From positions 1 through 64,000 of the forward strand of contig NZ_JADQAQ010000022.1 of the NCBI RefSeq assembly GCF_022129445.1: a stretch of DNA of 64,000 nt, in the 5' to 3' direction. The notes under the pieces are model-generated. The model ran no database searches and was not told where the DNA came from. It saw nothing but the letters and a program-made list of their open reading frames with translations. This document shows positions 35,507 through 46,200 of this stretch, one piece after another. Both the position numbers and the translations under genes were made by a program. The first letter of the stretch is position 1. Every line of letters starts with the position of its first letter. Source of the DNA: Photobacterium sp. Ph5 (lineage in GTDB: Bacteria > Pseudomonadota > Gammaproteobacteria > Enterobacterales > Vibrionaceae).

Positions 35507-37690
35507 ATGCAAACTAACAGGTTACATCTAAATTTTCGCCGTTACTGGGTGAACGATAGAATAAACTACTCAATTCGTGTTCTCATTGCGTTAGTTGGCG
35601 TCGTACTACCTTGCTGGTATTACAATTCAAATAGCGAAGTGACACCGTTAGTACTGGGTGTTATTGCTGCCGCGTTAGCAGAAACCGATGATAATTTGAT
35701 TGGTAGGATTAAAGCCCTTACGCTCACCTTACTTTGTTTCTTAATTGCATCTGTTTCAATTGAAGTCCTATTCCCTTATCCTCTCTTTTTTGCATTAGGA
35801 CTGTTCACGTCAACATTTTGTTTCATCATGTTAGGTGCAATGGGATCACGCTACGCAAGTATTGCATTTGCATCATTATTGCTGGCGGTTTACACCATGT
35901 TAGGTGCTGATCATAGTGTCGATTTATGGTCCCAGCCGATGTTGTTACTTGGCGGTGCATTTTGGTATGGCTGTTTATCCTTAACATGGCATATCCTTTG
36001 GCCTAACCAACCCGTGCAACGTAGCCTTGCTAATGTGTTTAGTGAATTTGCTGATTATTTAGATCATAAAAGCCAACTCTTTGAGCCTGTTGCCGACTTA
36101 GTGCCGCAACCTCTTCGCTTAAAAGCAGCAAGCCAAAACGCACGCGTGGTTAACGCGCTAAATTCAGCAAAAGCAACATTGTTACATCGCGCAAGACGCG
36201 GACAACCCAACACCACTGGCGATAAATTCTTAACCATTTATTTTATGGCACAAGATATTCACGAACGTGCCAGTTCTTCGCATTATCGTTACCAAGATTT
36301 AGCCGCCAACTTTAACCGCAGTGATGTACTTTTCCGTTTCCAACGTTTATTACGTTCTCAAGCCGTTGCTTGCCGTGATATTTCAACGGCATTAGCAATG
36401 GGTAAATCGTATACCCACGATGAAAAAAGCATGAAAGCCTTAAATGAATTACAAGATTCATTACAGTACCTTCATAGCCAAAATAAACCAGAATGGAAAA
36501 TGCTATTAATCCAGCTCGACTTCTTATTCAACAACCTTGCAACAGTTGAGCGTCAGCTTATGAACATCAACAACCCTGACGCAACCCACAATGAAGACAG
36601 TGACGACATTCAATTATCAGATAACGAAGCACATGGCTTTAAAGAACTAGGCAAACGCATCAGTGCCCAGTTCAATACTGACTCTATGCTTTTTCGCCAC
36701 GCAATACGTATGGCAATAGCATTAACTGTGGGCTATGGCTGTATTCAAGCACTCGACCTGCAGCGCGGTTACTGGATATTGCTGACTACCCTTTTTGTCT
36801 GTCAGCCAAACTACAGCGCGACCCGCCAAAAACTACGACAACGTGTTATTGGCACTTTAGCAGGTATTTTTGCTGGTATTCCGCTGCTTTATTTATTCCC
36901 AGGGCAGGAAGGTCAGCTGGTACTCATGGTTATTGCAGGTGTACTTTTCTTTGCTTTTAGAATGGTGAAATACGGCTGGGCAACGGCATTCATTACCTTA
37001 CTCGTCTTATTCTGTTTTAACCAATTAGGTGAAGGCTATGCAGTTATTCTGCCGCGTTTAGGCGATACCTTAATTGGCTGTTTATTAGCTGTTTTAGCCG
37101 TTACCTTTATTTTGCCAGATTGGGAATCTAAGCGATTACACAAATCGATGTCAGGCGCTATCAATGCCAATAAAGATTACTTAGCACAAATTATTGGTCA
37201 GTACCGAATCGGTAAAAAAGACAGTTTAAGCTATCGTATCGCCCGTCGTGACGCCCACAATACTGATGCCCATTTAAATACGGCGATCAGTAATATGTTG
37301 GCAGAGCCTGAGCGCTACCAAATTGATGCTAATGAAAGTTTCCGATTCTTAACCTTAAACCATGCCATGCTCAGTTATATCTCGGCATTAGGTGCACACC
37401 GAACACAGCTCGATGATGATAAAACCCATCAGTTAGTGTCTGAAGCACACCGTATTATTCACGCCCACTTAGAATGTTTAGCTGCACAACTGACGGGTAA
37501 CACATGTCAAAAGGCACCTGCATTAGATCTCGATTTGGATCAACGATTAGGTCAATGGCGAGATGAAGACTGCACCTCAGTACGTATGGTGTTACAGCAA
37601 CTTCACTTGATCCACCGTATGCTCCCTGAAATGCACAAACTGGCGGAGCAGCTAGCACCTAAAGAGAAAAAACAAGAAGTGACTGCGTAA
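35507..37690 (+). CDS. yccS: YccS/YhfK family inner-membrane protein (FUSC-type)
   Basis: The 727-residue protein is of usual YccS length (about 720). Its N-terminal half has a cluster of about six TM segments (about 25-170), followed by a cytosolic helical region. A second TM cluster (about 395-535) contains ALTVGYGCIQALDLQRGYWILLTTLFVCQPNYSATRQKLRQRV, the aromatic-acid-exporter/FUSC signature. The family is believed to include efflux proteins, with no proven substrate. It stands divergent from helD and near mgsA as in E. coli, where yccF lies beside it; yccF is absent here. A terminator follows. Confidence 0.9.
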   Translation: MQTNRLHLNFRRYWVNDRINYSIRVLIALVGVVLPCWYYNSNSEVTPLVLGVIAAALAETDDNLIGRIKALTLTLLCFLIASVSIEVLFPYPLFFALGLFTSTFCFIMLGAMGSRYASIAFASLLLAVYTMLGADHSVDLWSQPMLLLGGAFWYGCLSLTWHILWPNQPVQRSLANVFSEFADYLDHKSQLFEPVADLVPQPLRLKAASQNARVVNALNSAKATLLHRARRGQPNTTGDKFLTIYFMAQDIHERASSSHYRYQDLAANFNRSDVLFRFQRLLRSQAVACRDISTALAMGKSYTHDEKSMKALNELQDSLQYLHSQNKPEWKMLLIQLDFLFNNLATVERQLMNINNPDATHNEDSDDIQLSDNEAHGFKELGKRISAQFNTDSMLFRHAIRMAIALTVGYGCIQALDLQRGYWILLTTLFVCQPNYSATRQKLRQRVIGTLAGIFAGIPLLYLFPGQEGQLVLMVIAGVLFFAFRMVKYGWATAFITLLVLFCFNQLGEGYAVILPRLGDTLIGCLLAVLAVTFILPDWESKRLHKSMSGAINANKDYLAQIIGQYRIGKKDSLSYRIARRDAHNTDAHLNTAISNMLAEPERYQIDANESFRFLTLNHAMLSYISALGAHRTQLDDDKTHQLVSEAHRIIHAHLECLAAQLTGNTCQKAPALDLDLDQRLGQWRDEDCTSVRMVLQQLHLIHRMLPEMHKLAEQLAPKEKKQEVTA

Positions 37691-37714
37691 TATTTAATAT
37701 TGTGAAAAACACAA

Positions 37715-37741
37715 AAAGGACTGAATAATATTCAGTCCTTT
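37715..37741. terminator. bidirectional terminator
   Basis: AAAGGACTGAATA-A-TATTCAGTCCTTT, a near-perfect 13-bp stem, between yccS and the convergent HNH pseudogene. Confidence 0.8.
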
Positions 37742-37747
37742 GTTTAA

Positions 37748-38667
37748 CTAATTTTTATTTTGATTCAAATAATGATCACGATGATATTCAAGAAACTGTT
37801 TTCCAATTTCATGTTTGGTTGTTGTTCTAAGCTCACCTTCTATACCAATTAGCGTGAAATTATTCGAAATAGAAAAAACACCGTTATCGAACATCACATG
37901 ATGATTAGGACATAAACAAAGAATATTATCTGCGGTCAGTGTGGTTTTCCTAATGGCTGTATATGTGCTGCTTCTGCATATAAACCAGCGAGAGTATTTA
38001 TTGCAATTCCACATACTTGGCATTGATAGTTGTGCCATTGCTTCACTTTTTTCGCTATAGCTGAATCACGAATAATTCTTTGTACTATGATTTCAGTTCG
38101 TTTAGTCGAGCCATATTTTGCTGATACTTCTTGTACTTTATCTAATGCCGGCAGTACAGAATCAATCAAAATTAATTTATATCTCCAAACTTTAAAGCCA
38201 GATCGCCCTTTCTCATACCAATAATCAACTACATTGTATAACCCTGCATACTCATAACCTGTTTTTGGAGAATACGGACTTTTATGTTTATAGCTACGAG
38301 TTACTCTAACAGGTAATCCTTCTAATCTATTTTTAGCTAAAGCTAAATTAGTTCTAATTAATTGCTGATCTGCAATTTGCTTTCCCGTATTTTCATCACG
38401 ACCACCAGCTCCTGTATAAATAATTTCATTACCAAAGTCTTCATCATCTTCATAACCACCAGATAAAACTATAGAATCAGCACCTTCTTTTGAACCACCA
38501 CTAATTCCAGCCTGCGTCGGAGGATGGATACCTGATTTAGCTAATGCAACTCGATTATCAAAAATATCACCAATAAACGTCCCATCAATATGACCAAAAG
38601 TTCTCATAACTCTCCACGTATAAATAAGATCTCCGCATTTTTCGATCTTATTAACCTGTACATACAT
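37748..38667 (-). pseudogene. frameshifted SRA(YDG)-like / HNH endonuclease
   Basis: On the minus strand an N-terminal part (about 200 residues) has the SRA/YDG signature: GHIDGTFIGDIFDNR, GISGGSKEGADSIVLSGGYEDDEDFG, IIYTGAGGRDENTGKQIADQQL and VTRSYKHKSPY. Then comes an HNH domain starting CQVCGI and AEAAHIQPLGKPH, where TGA stops the frame at 37936. The missing rest, TADNILCLCPNHHVMFDNG, continues in another frame to 37748. The HNH catalytic centre is thus split at the point of the frame change. Intact relatives recognise modified cytosine and cut DNA. This copy looks inactivated by a small deletion; a sequence error remains possible. Confidence 0.85.
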
Positions 38668-38723
38668 GTCTAGCTATAGATACATTTAATATTAGCAACT
38701 TCAAAAACTTTCATTTATAAAAC

Positions 38724-38755
38724 AAAAAAGGGGACCTGATTTCTCAGGTCCCCTT
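38724..38755 (-). terminator. terminator of torC
   Basis: On the minus strand AAAGGGGACCTGA-GAAA-TCAGGTCCCCTTT (12-13 bp stem), followed by a T-run, about 45 nt after torC. Confidence 0.9.
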
Positions 38756-38800
38756 TCGATGTTGCGTTACCGCAAGCTATCTATTTTTTAGCAAGTGATC

Positions 38801-39979
38801 TTACTCAGTTGCTTGCTCTGCTGCAGTTTCTGCTGGTGCATCTTTTGCGTGAGCTTGTAAATATTTAAGTAGTACACGCTCTTCGTTCTTATCAAGCTTG
38901 TAGTACTGTTGCATTGCTTTTAGACCATCAACCCATGCGTTTGCAGTTAGGTGCTTTGGATCTGGCGTTGCGTGACACTGGTTACAACTTGCATCTAGGA
39001 TTTCTTTACCGTAGCCCCAAATAGGCTTGATGCTTGCTAGCATGTCACGTTGTGTCATCCACGCTGCAACTTGTACTTGTTGCCAAACTTGACCATCAGT
39101 TGCGGTTTGGGTGTTAAGTACTTTTTGTGTTTTCTGTAGTTCAGGATCAATCGAAGCGATTTGAATTTGCTTCGCCATATCTTGAACTAGCATACCTGTT
39201 GTTGAACCTTTGATTTCCCAACCCGTTAGTTCAACTTTTAGCATGTCACCACTTTGACCTACAACTTTTACTTCTGATGCTGGGTATAATTGACCTTGTG
39301 CATCGTCAGAAGCTGCATCTTTCACAAACAACTGCTTAGATGTTAGTGAGTAAAGCGTTGTCGCTTCAGGCGCTTTCGCCGCATTAATACTTAGCTGCTT
39401 AAACGTTGCTTGGAAATCGTTGTTGATATGTGGCAACTGGTGAGCAATACCTTTGTGACATTCGATACAGTTCATATCTTTCGCTGCAGCACCTGTCATT
39501 GCAGCCGCTGCTGCTGGTGATTGCTTAGCGTGATCCATCGCAGAATAAGAGTGACAGCTCTTACACGTCGCTGAATTGGTTTCTTTCATCATCTTCCAAA
39601 CATTTTGAGCCATGCGTAGACGATTTTCTTCGAACTTCTTCGGCGTATCGATATCTTTACCAATGAACTCGCTGTAGATATCACCAATACCGCCCATTTT
39701 GGCTTTCATGAAGTCAATTGGGTTGTTCTCAGGGATATGACAATCACGACACTGTGCACGAACACCGTAAGCGTTCTTAAAGTGAATGCTTGTTTTATAT
39801 TCGTTGTAATTTTCCTTCATCGAGTGACAAGCCGTACAAAACTCGTTAGTAGAAGTGAATTCAATCGATTTGTGGAAAGTAAATACGCCTGCAAGTGTAA
39901 TTAATACACAAACAACAGCAATTGCTAAAACGGAGTAGCGACTGCTTGGCTTTATAAGAAAGTGCCAGAGCTTCTTCAT
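38801..39979 (-). CDS. torC: TorC, pentahaem c-type cytochrome (NapC/NirT family)
   Basis: A 392-residue membrane-anchored cytochrome, close to E. coli TorC in length. One N-terminal TM segment (about 18-38) holds it in the inner membrane with the rest in the periplasm. Four CxxCH motifs of the NapC/NirT part are CTACH, CRDCH, CKSCH and CIECH; a fifth, CNQCH (332-336), lies in a separate C-terminal domain. It takes electrons from menaquinol and passes them to TorA. In E. coli its C-terminal haem domain also affects TorS signalling when apo. Divergent from torA, unlike the torCAD operon of E. coli. Confidence 0.94.
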   Translation of the reverse strand: MKKLWHFLIKPSSRYSVLAIAVVCVLITLAGVFTFHKSIEFTSTNEFCTACHSMKENYNEYKTSIHFKNAYGVRAQCRDCHIPENNPIDFMKAKMGGIGDIYSEFIGKDIDTPKKFEENRLRMAQNVWKMMKETNSATCKSCHSYSAMDHAKQSPAAAAAMTGAAAKDMNCIECHKGIAHQLPHINNDFQATFKQLSINAAKAPEATTLYSLTSKQLFVKDAASDDAQGQLYPASEVKVVGQSGDMLKVELTGWEIKGSTTGMLVQDMAKQIQIASIDPELQKTQKVLNTQTATDGQVWQQVQVAAWMTQRDMLASIKPIWGYGKEILDASCNQCHATPDPKHLTANAWVDGLKAMQQYYKLDKNEERVLLKYLQAHAKDAPAETAAEQATE

Positions 39980-40050
39980 TGATGGTCCAAAATGAATTAA
40001 ACGTCAAAGTGACGTTAAAAGAAAATGTTACGTACAAAAATAGCAGTCGA

Positions 40051-40060
40051 ATATGAATAC
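40051..40060 (-). promoter_or_regulatory. possible TorR box
   Basis: GTATTCATAT on the minus strand matches 8 of 10 positions of the E. coli TorR box CTGTTCATAT. It lies about 72 nt before the torC start. ATATGAAT recurs at 40288, within the FNR-type box. The match is short and could be chance in this AT-rich DNA. Confidence 0.4.
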
Positions 40061-40284
40061 GGCAATGTGAGTTATTAATAAAAAAAAATTTATTATTAAT
40101 ATAATTTATTACCTCAAATTAATGCTTACTTATTCAACAAATTTAGTTAGAGCTCTAAATGGTTTTTATCTGTCAATAGACTTTTACCATCTGTTACATA
40201 ATCAATACCACCTGAAACACTTGGTTATTTTTTAATTAAAAATCAAAATGTTATATTAATTACATTTATCATAATTGCTTTTAT

Positions 40285-40298
40285 TTGATATGAATCAA
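40285..40298. promoter_or_regulatory. FNR-type binding site
   Basis: TTGATATGAATCAA is a perfect match to the FNR consensus TTGAT-N4-ATCAA, placed midway between torC and torA. FNR activates anaerobic respiration genes when oxygen is absent, so anoxic control of one or both genes is likely. Exact promoter positions are not identified. Confidence 0.75.
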
Positions 40299-40555
40299 AC
40301 TGTTACTGATAATGACTCTCAATTAAACTTTGCTTAATACGCTAAATATTCTAGGATTTATATCGAACATTAAACATCTTAACTTTTGGTGATCTTTTTT
40401 GAAAACTTACTTTCCATTTGACCCTATAATATATTTCTTATTTCCGTGTAGCCTATCAAGAATTATTAAAAAAATAGGCATCAATACCGAATAAATATTA
40501 GGCACTTATCTTGCCTTGATTTATTTATTGTTCGGACTGTCTTCGGAATATAATT

Positions 40556-43198
40556 ATGACCCTATCACGTCGAAACTTTTTAAAAGGTTCGGTAGCAACC
40601 GCAATTGCTGCTAACGGACTCACCCTTTTCCCTGCAGGAAAGGTATTTGCGGCTGACACGCAAGTTATTCCTTCTGCATCCCACTATGGTCCTTTTAAAG
40701 CAGTTGTTAAAGAAGGTAAGTTAATTGGTGTTCAACCTCTCAACGACGTTGACCCATTCCCTACTGAAATGCTAACCAAAGGTGTACTAAGCCGTACTTA
40801 CGACGATACCCGTATTAAATACCCTATGGTACGTAAGTCTCTGCTTGAAGATCCATTAGGCGATCACAACCCTCACCTACGTGGTAAAGAACCGTTTGTT
40901 CGTGTTGATTGGGATACTGCAATCGCACTAACGGCTTTCTGCATTGCACGTACCATTGAAAAACATGGTAACGAAGCGGTATTCAGTTCTTCTTACGGTG
41001 GTTGGTCTCACAGTGGTTTAAACCGCCCACAAACACTGCAAGGTCGTTTCTTTAACCTTATTGGTGGTCAAAGTATCTGTGCTGGCGACTACTCTGCAGG
41101 CGCATCTGAAGTGATCCTTCCTCACGTTATTGGTGATATGGAAGTGTACTCACCACAAACAGCATGGAAGATCGTAGAAGAGAATACTGAAGCGGTACTG
41201 TTCATTGGTTGTGATCCTTGGAAAACAAACCGTATTGAATTCCGTGTTGCTGACCACTCAATGCAAAAGCACTGGGAAGCGTTTAAAGAGAAAGGCATTA
41301 AGTTTATCTCTATTAACCCTCAGAAGACGCAAACTGATAAAGCTTTAGACAGTGAAATGATCAATATCCGTCCAAATACGGATACTGCGCTATTTACTGC
41401 TATGTCTTACCACTTATGTAAAACAGGTAAGAACGATAAAGCTTACTTAGATAAGTACACAGTTGGTTTTGATAAGTACCTTGATTACCTAATGGGTAAA
41501 GAAGACGGTATTGAAAAAACGCCTGAGTGGGCTGAAGAAATTACTGGTCTTCCTGCTGCTAAAATCGTTGAAATTGCAGAACTTTGTGTAACTAAGCGCA
41601 CACAAATTGCAGCGGGTTGGGCATTGCAACGTGCTGACCACGGTGAAATGATCCACTGGTCTATCATCAACTTTGCAGCGATTGCAGGTAAAATTGGTAA
41701 GCCAGGTGAAGGTGCAGGCTTTAGCTGGCACTACGGTAACGGCGGTATGCCAACATCTGGTAAGCGTATGCCTATCGGCTTATCGCAAGGTCGCAACCCA
41801 ATTACTAAAACATGTCCAGTTGTTATGATTTCAGACATGTTGAACAATCCAGGTAAGGAATACACCCGTGATGGTTCAAACCTTACGTTACCAAAAGCGA
41901 AATTAATCTATAACGCAGGTAACAACTTATTATCGCACCAACAAGATACTAACGAGTTAATTGAAGCACTGAACAAGAATATTGACACTATTATCTGTCA
42001 AGACCCTTGGTGGTGTGCAACTGCAAAGTACTCAGATATCGTCTTACCAACAACCACAACACTAGAGCGTGATGACATCACATCTGGCGGTACTTACAGT
42101 AACAACAAGATTTATGCGATGCGTAAAGTTGTTGAACCTCTAGGTGAAAGTCTAGATGATTACGAAATCTTCTCTCGTTTAGCCTTTATGTTTAACGTAC
42201 ATAAAGAATATACCGACGGTAAGACAATGTACCAACACATCAAAGCCTCTTACGAAGCTTCTGATGCAACAGATGATTTCAAAACATTCTGGCAAAATGG
42301 TATTACGCACCTATCAACACCTGAAGATGCTAATAGCTTTGTTCGTCATGGTGATTTCTATGCTGATCCTGAAAAGAACCCACTTCACACACCAAGTGGT
42401 AAGATCGAGCTTTATAGTGAAACACTTGCGAAGTTTAAAGCAAATGAGTGTCCAGCAATGCCGCAATGGATGCCTCCATTTGAGTGGTTAGGTAACGCGA
42501 AAAAAGATCAAGTTCACGTACTAAGCCCACACCCATGGATGCGTCTACACTCACAAATGGCGAATGCTGATGTGAATAGCTATGAGTCTGTTGATGGTCG
42601 CCAAATCGTACTTATCAACAAAGATGACGCTGCTGCACGTGGCGTGAAAGATGGCGATGTGGTTGAAGTATACAATGACCGTGGTGCATTGCTTGCAGGC
42701 GCACGTATTACTGATGAAGCAATGCCAGGTGTTATCTACATTCACGAAGGCGCATGGCTACAGCTTGATGAAAAAGGCCGTTGTAACTCAGGCTCTATCA
42801 ACATGCTGACAAGCAGTAAAACAACCAGTGGTTTAGCGCAAGCAACCAGTGCGAATACCTGTTTGGCTTACTTTAAGAAATGTACTGATGTACTAACACC
42901 AAACAAAGCATATGAGCCACCACAAATTGTTAAGTCTAAATTCCAAGTAGATATTTGGTCACTACAATTAGGTAAGCGCTTAAAAGCTGTTGCTGCAGAG
43001 CAAGGTCCTGAGCAATCACCGGGCGAGAAGTTATTCTACGGTAGCTGTACATTATGTCACGCTGCACCGCACCCAAGTGATTTCACTTACAAGCAGTGGA
43101 AAGGTATTACTACCTCGATGTTCCCACGTGCTGGTCTAAACGAGAAAGACCGTAAGCTTGTGCTTGATTTCTTAAAAGAGAGTGCAAAAAAAGAGTGA
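40556..43198 (+). CDS. torA: TorA-type TMAO reductase with C-terminal cytochrome c domain
   Basis: An 880-residue periplasmic molybdoenzyme. A Tat signal (SRRNFLKG, residues 4-11) ends near VFA-A33. The bis-MGD core follows, with GGWSHSGLNRPQTLQGRF and GDYSAGASEVILPHVIGD (Ser Mo ligand), FIGCDPWKTNRI, WALQRADHGEM and the C-terminal HPWMRLHSQMANADV. It reduces TMAO to trimethylamine in anaerobic respiration. E. coli TorA (848 residues) ends with this core; here about 60 extra residues contain CTLCH (831-835) and W...M spacing like the last haem domain of TorC. Mo cofactor needs MobB-type maturation. torD is not adjacent. A terminator follows. Confidence 0.94.
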   Translation: MTLSRRNFLKGSVATAIAANGLTLFPAGKVFAADTQVIPSASHYGPFKAVVKEGKLIGVQPLNDVDPFPTEMLTKGVLSRTYDDTRIKYPMVRKSLLEDPLGDHNPHLRGKEPFVRVDWDTAIALTAFCIARTIEKHGNEAVFSSSYGGWSHSGLNRPQTLQGRFFNLIGGQSICAGDYSAGASEVILPHVIGDMEVYSPQTAWKIVEENTEAVLFIGCDPWKTNRIEFRVADHSMQKHWEAFKEKGIKFISINPQKTQTDKALDSEMINIRPNTDTALFTAMSYHLCKTGKNDKAYLDKYTVGFDKYLDYLMGKEDGIEKTPEWAEEITGLPAAKIVEIAELCVTKRTQIAAGWALQRADHGEMIHWSIINFAAIAGKIGKPGEGAGFSWHYGNGGMPTSGKRMPIGLSQGRNPITKTCPVVMISDMLNNPGKEYTRDGSNLTLPKAKLIYNAGNNLLSHQQDTNELIEALNKNIDTIICQDPWWCATAKYSDIVLPTTTTLERDDITSGGTYSNNKIYAMRKVVEPLGESLDDYEIFSRLAFMFNVHKEYTDGKTMYQHIKASYEASDATDDFKTFWQNGITHLSTPEDANSFVRHGDFYADPEKNPLHTPSGKIELYSETLAKFKANECPAMPQWMPPFEWLGNAKKDQVHVLSPHPWMRLHSQMANADVNSYESVDGRQIVLINKDDAAARGVKDGDVVEVYNDRGALLAGARITDEAMPGVIYIHEGAWLQLDEKGRCNSGSINMLTSSKTTSGLAQATSANTCLAYFKKCTDVLTPNKAYEPPQIVKSKFQVDIWSLQLGKRLKAVAAEQGPEQSPGEKLFYGSCTLCHAAPHPSDFTYKQWKGITTSMFPRAGLNEKDRKLVLDFLKESAKKE

Positions 43199-43224
43199 TT
43201 GTTTAGCTTAAAAAGCAAATAACA

Positions 43225-43250
43225 AAACGCAGCTATTTGCTGCGTTTTTG
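43225..43250. terminator. terminator of torA, shared with the RND operon
   Basis: AACGCAGC-TATTT-GCTGCGTT within a longer A/T-flanked arm, followed by TTTGTTTA, between torA and the convergent RND pump gene. Confidence 0.85.
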
Positions 43251-43276
43251 TTTATATTAAAAGCTGTTTTTGTAAC

Positions 43277-46200
43277 TTAAAGCTCGATGACTTTCGCTTT
43301 ATTCTTGCACTTTAACTTTTGCACCATCAAATATACGCTTGGCACCACAAATAGCGGATCAACAATACCCAGTGCCATACCAGCAATAATAATGATCCCC
43401 AACGAACCCATCGCATTCGCTCCCGGCCCAGTTTCCCATAGCAATGGTAATGAACCTAAAATCATCGTTAATGATGTCATCAGTATTGGACGAAGGCGTG
43501 TTTTGGTCGCAGTGAGGATCGCTTCTCTCGGTGCTAACCCTTCGGCTTGTAACTCATTAGCAAATTCGGTGATTAATATACCGTGTTTACAAATCAAACC
43601 AATCAAGGTCACCAGTCCTATTTGTGAATACACATTTAAAGTGAAATCACTAAAATACAGCGCCCATAGCGCCACTGATAATGTAATTGGTAGTGACAGC
43701 ATGACCACTAACGCATCGACGACACTCTCAAACTGAGCACTCAGTACCATATAGATGAAGATTAATGCCGCGATAAATACAAACAGCATTTGTTGGTTTG
43801 CATCAAGGTACTGTTTAGCTTCATCCACATAGGTATAATTAGCATTCGCGGGTAAAATATCTGGCAACATACGATTTAAGGCATCAATGCCCTCGCCCAT
43901 GCTGACACCATCAGCCAACCGAATAGAAAGCGAGGCAGAGGTCGCTCTATCATATTGCTCAAGTGAGCGTGGCCCCACTTCATTCTCTATACTAATCAAC
44001 GCAGACATCGGCACTAATTGCCCTTGCTTATTGGCAATCATCAGCTGTTTTAATGAGTCTGGCGTCAGAGTAAACAAGGACTCCAACTGTACATGAAGCT
44101 GGTAATTGGTTCCTTGGTAGCTCATATCATTACTGAAACTCTTACCACTCATTGCCAACTTGAGGATTTGCTGAATATTACGTAACGGCACATCATATTG
44201 TGAAGCCAGTACGCGATTAATATTGATCTTAAATTGGTTCTGATCGAACTTAAGATTACTTCGCGCATTAGAAAATAACGGTGACTGTTGGATTTTATAA
44301 GTCACTTCGGTCAGCTCTTTCGCCAGCTTTTGCTCATCAACACTACTACTGACATTAAGGTCGATACCGCCACTGTTACCACGACGACCACCACCAGTTT
44401 CTATTGCCGGAATAACACCGGTATAAACACGGTTGCCACCTTCTTTTAATCGCGCATTGATCATTTCACTGATTTTCTGTGCCGATAAATTTCGATCTTC
44501 CCACGGTTTTAAGGTCACAAAACCACGGATAAAGTCAGTACTCGCTAGAATTGCAACATGAGCTATATCAGGGATTTGCTTGAGCTGAGTGTTCATGTTG
44601 TCGATCATTTTCTGCTGACTGGCTTCGTCGCTACTTCCCACTAAGGGCTGAAATAAAAAGATTTGCCCTGAATCCTCATCTGGGAGCATTTTTGATGGCG
44701 TTTTAGTCAATGGCCAATAGCTACTAGCCAAAACAACCACCATCACTAATAAAGTCGTTTTACGCCAATCAATGGTGGCTGATAGCATTCGATGATAAGC
44801 ATTAGATAGGCGATCTAATTGTTTATTCACTCCATTTTCAAAACGTCCAGCTGGTTTATGATTCATCATTTTGCTGCACATCATGGGTGATAATGTCAGC
44901 GCTACAATACCTGAAATAATCACCGTTCCCGCTAAAGTAAAAGCGAACTGCTGGAACAATTGCCCAGTAATTCCATCAACTAAACCTACCGGTATATAAA
45001 CCGCAGCCAGAGTTAAGGTTGTCGCAATAATAGCGAAACCAATTTGGCGACAAGCTATGGCTGTTGCCTTAAATACGGAGTCATGAAAACGCAATTGTCG
45101 ATGGACATTTTCGACCACTACGATAGCGTCATCCACCACTAATCCTACTGCCAATAACATCGCAAGTAGTGTCAAAGAATTAATGCTAAAGCCTGCCAGT
45201 TTAAGGATGATGAACGAACAGGATAAACAGACAGGAATAGTCACAATTGGAATCAGTGCAATACGCAAATTACCAAGAAATAACCAGATAACGCCTGCAA
45301 CAAGTATCACCGCTAAACCAATTGCGACATAAACATCGTTTAACGCCGTAATAATAAACGTTGATTTATCCAACAAGACCTTGGCTTTCATGCCGCTTGG
45401 TAAGGTCATTGAATCTAACAAGTCGTGAACTTGTTCAGAGAGTATCAGTGGGTTTGCTGTTGCGGTGTACTGAGGGTTTAACACAAACAACATGGCATTT
45501 TTCTTCGAGAAATCCACCAGTGGTTTCACTTCACGTTGGCTACTTGGCGTACCAATCGTGATATCTGCCACTTGATCTAATCGAATAGGTTGCTGCTGAT
45601 AAGTCGCAACAATCGTTTTTTTAATGTCATCAAGGCTTGAAATCGCCCCAGTTGAAACCAACTGATACTGGCTTTCCGTACCGGATGTTTTTCCGCTGAT
45701 CGCTGTGATGCTGTTTACGTCAGTGATTTTGTTAATCACATTATTCAACGTCAAACCATAGTAATACACTTTATCGGGATTTAGGGTGATCAACACTGAT
45801 TGACTAGAACTTGGCGCAACACTCACCGCACCTGCAGCTGGTAACTGTTCTAACTGTGGTAATAACGTATCAATACCATACTGGTGAAATTCATATTCCG
45901 CTTGATGAGGACCCGGTGTTAAACCAATCAACATGGCAGGCATTCCCTGATCATCTGATTTGGTTACTTTCGGCGAAATATCATCAGGTAACTTGTTTTC
46001 AATATTACCAATATCATTATGAATTTCACTTACCAAGGTATCGATTTCACTGTCATTAACACTCGATGCGACATCAATAATGATATTGCCTCGCCCTTGA
46101 CGTGCAGTCGCTGATAAATGGCTGATTCCCTCTGTACCTGCAATGGCATTTTGAATAGGGATCAACACTTCAGTCATCATATTTTGTGCCGCTAGTGCAC

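Larger units (their letters stand above)
39980..40555. other. torC-torA divergent regulatory region, 576 bp
   Basis: A long AT-rich spacer between two divergent genes of one respiratory pathway. It holds a perfect FNR-type box (40285-40298) and two ATATGAAT sites that resemble TorR boxes. No gene is evident in it. Confidence 0.65.

Noticed and set aside
37748-38038. Independent 96-residue HNH-type gene
   Set aside because: Its useful part is only the second half of the HNH domain whose first half ends in the other frame at 37936; both are one broken gene.
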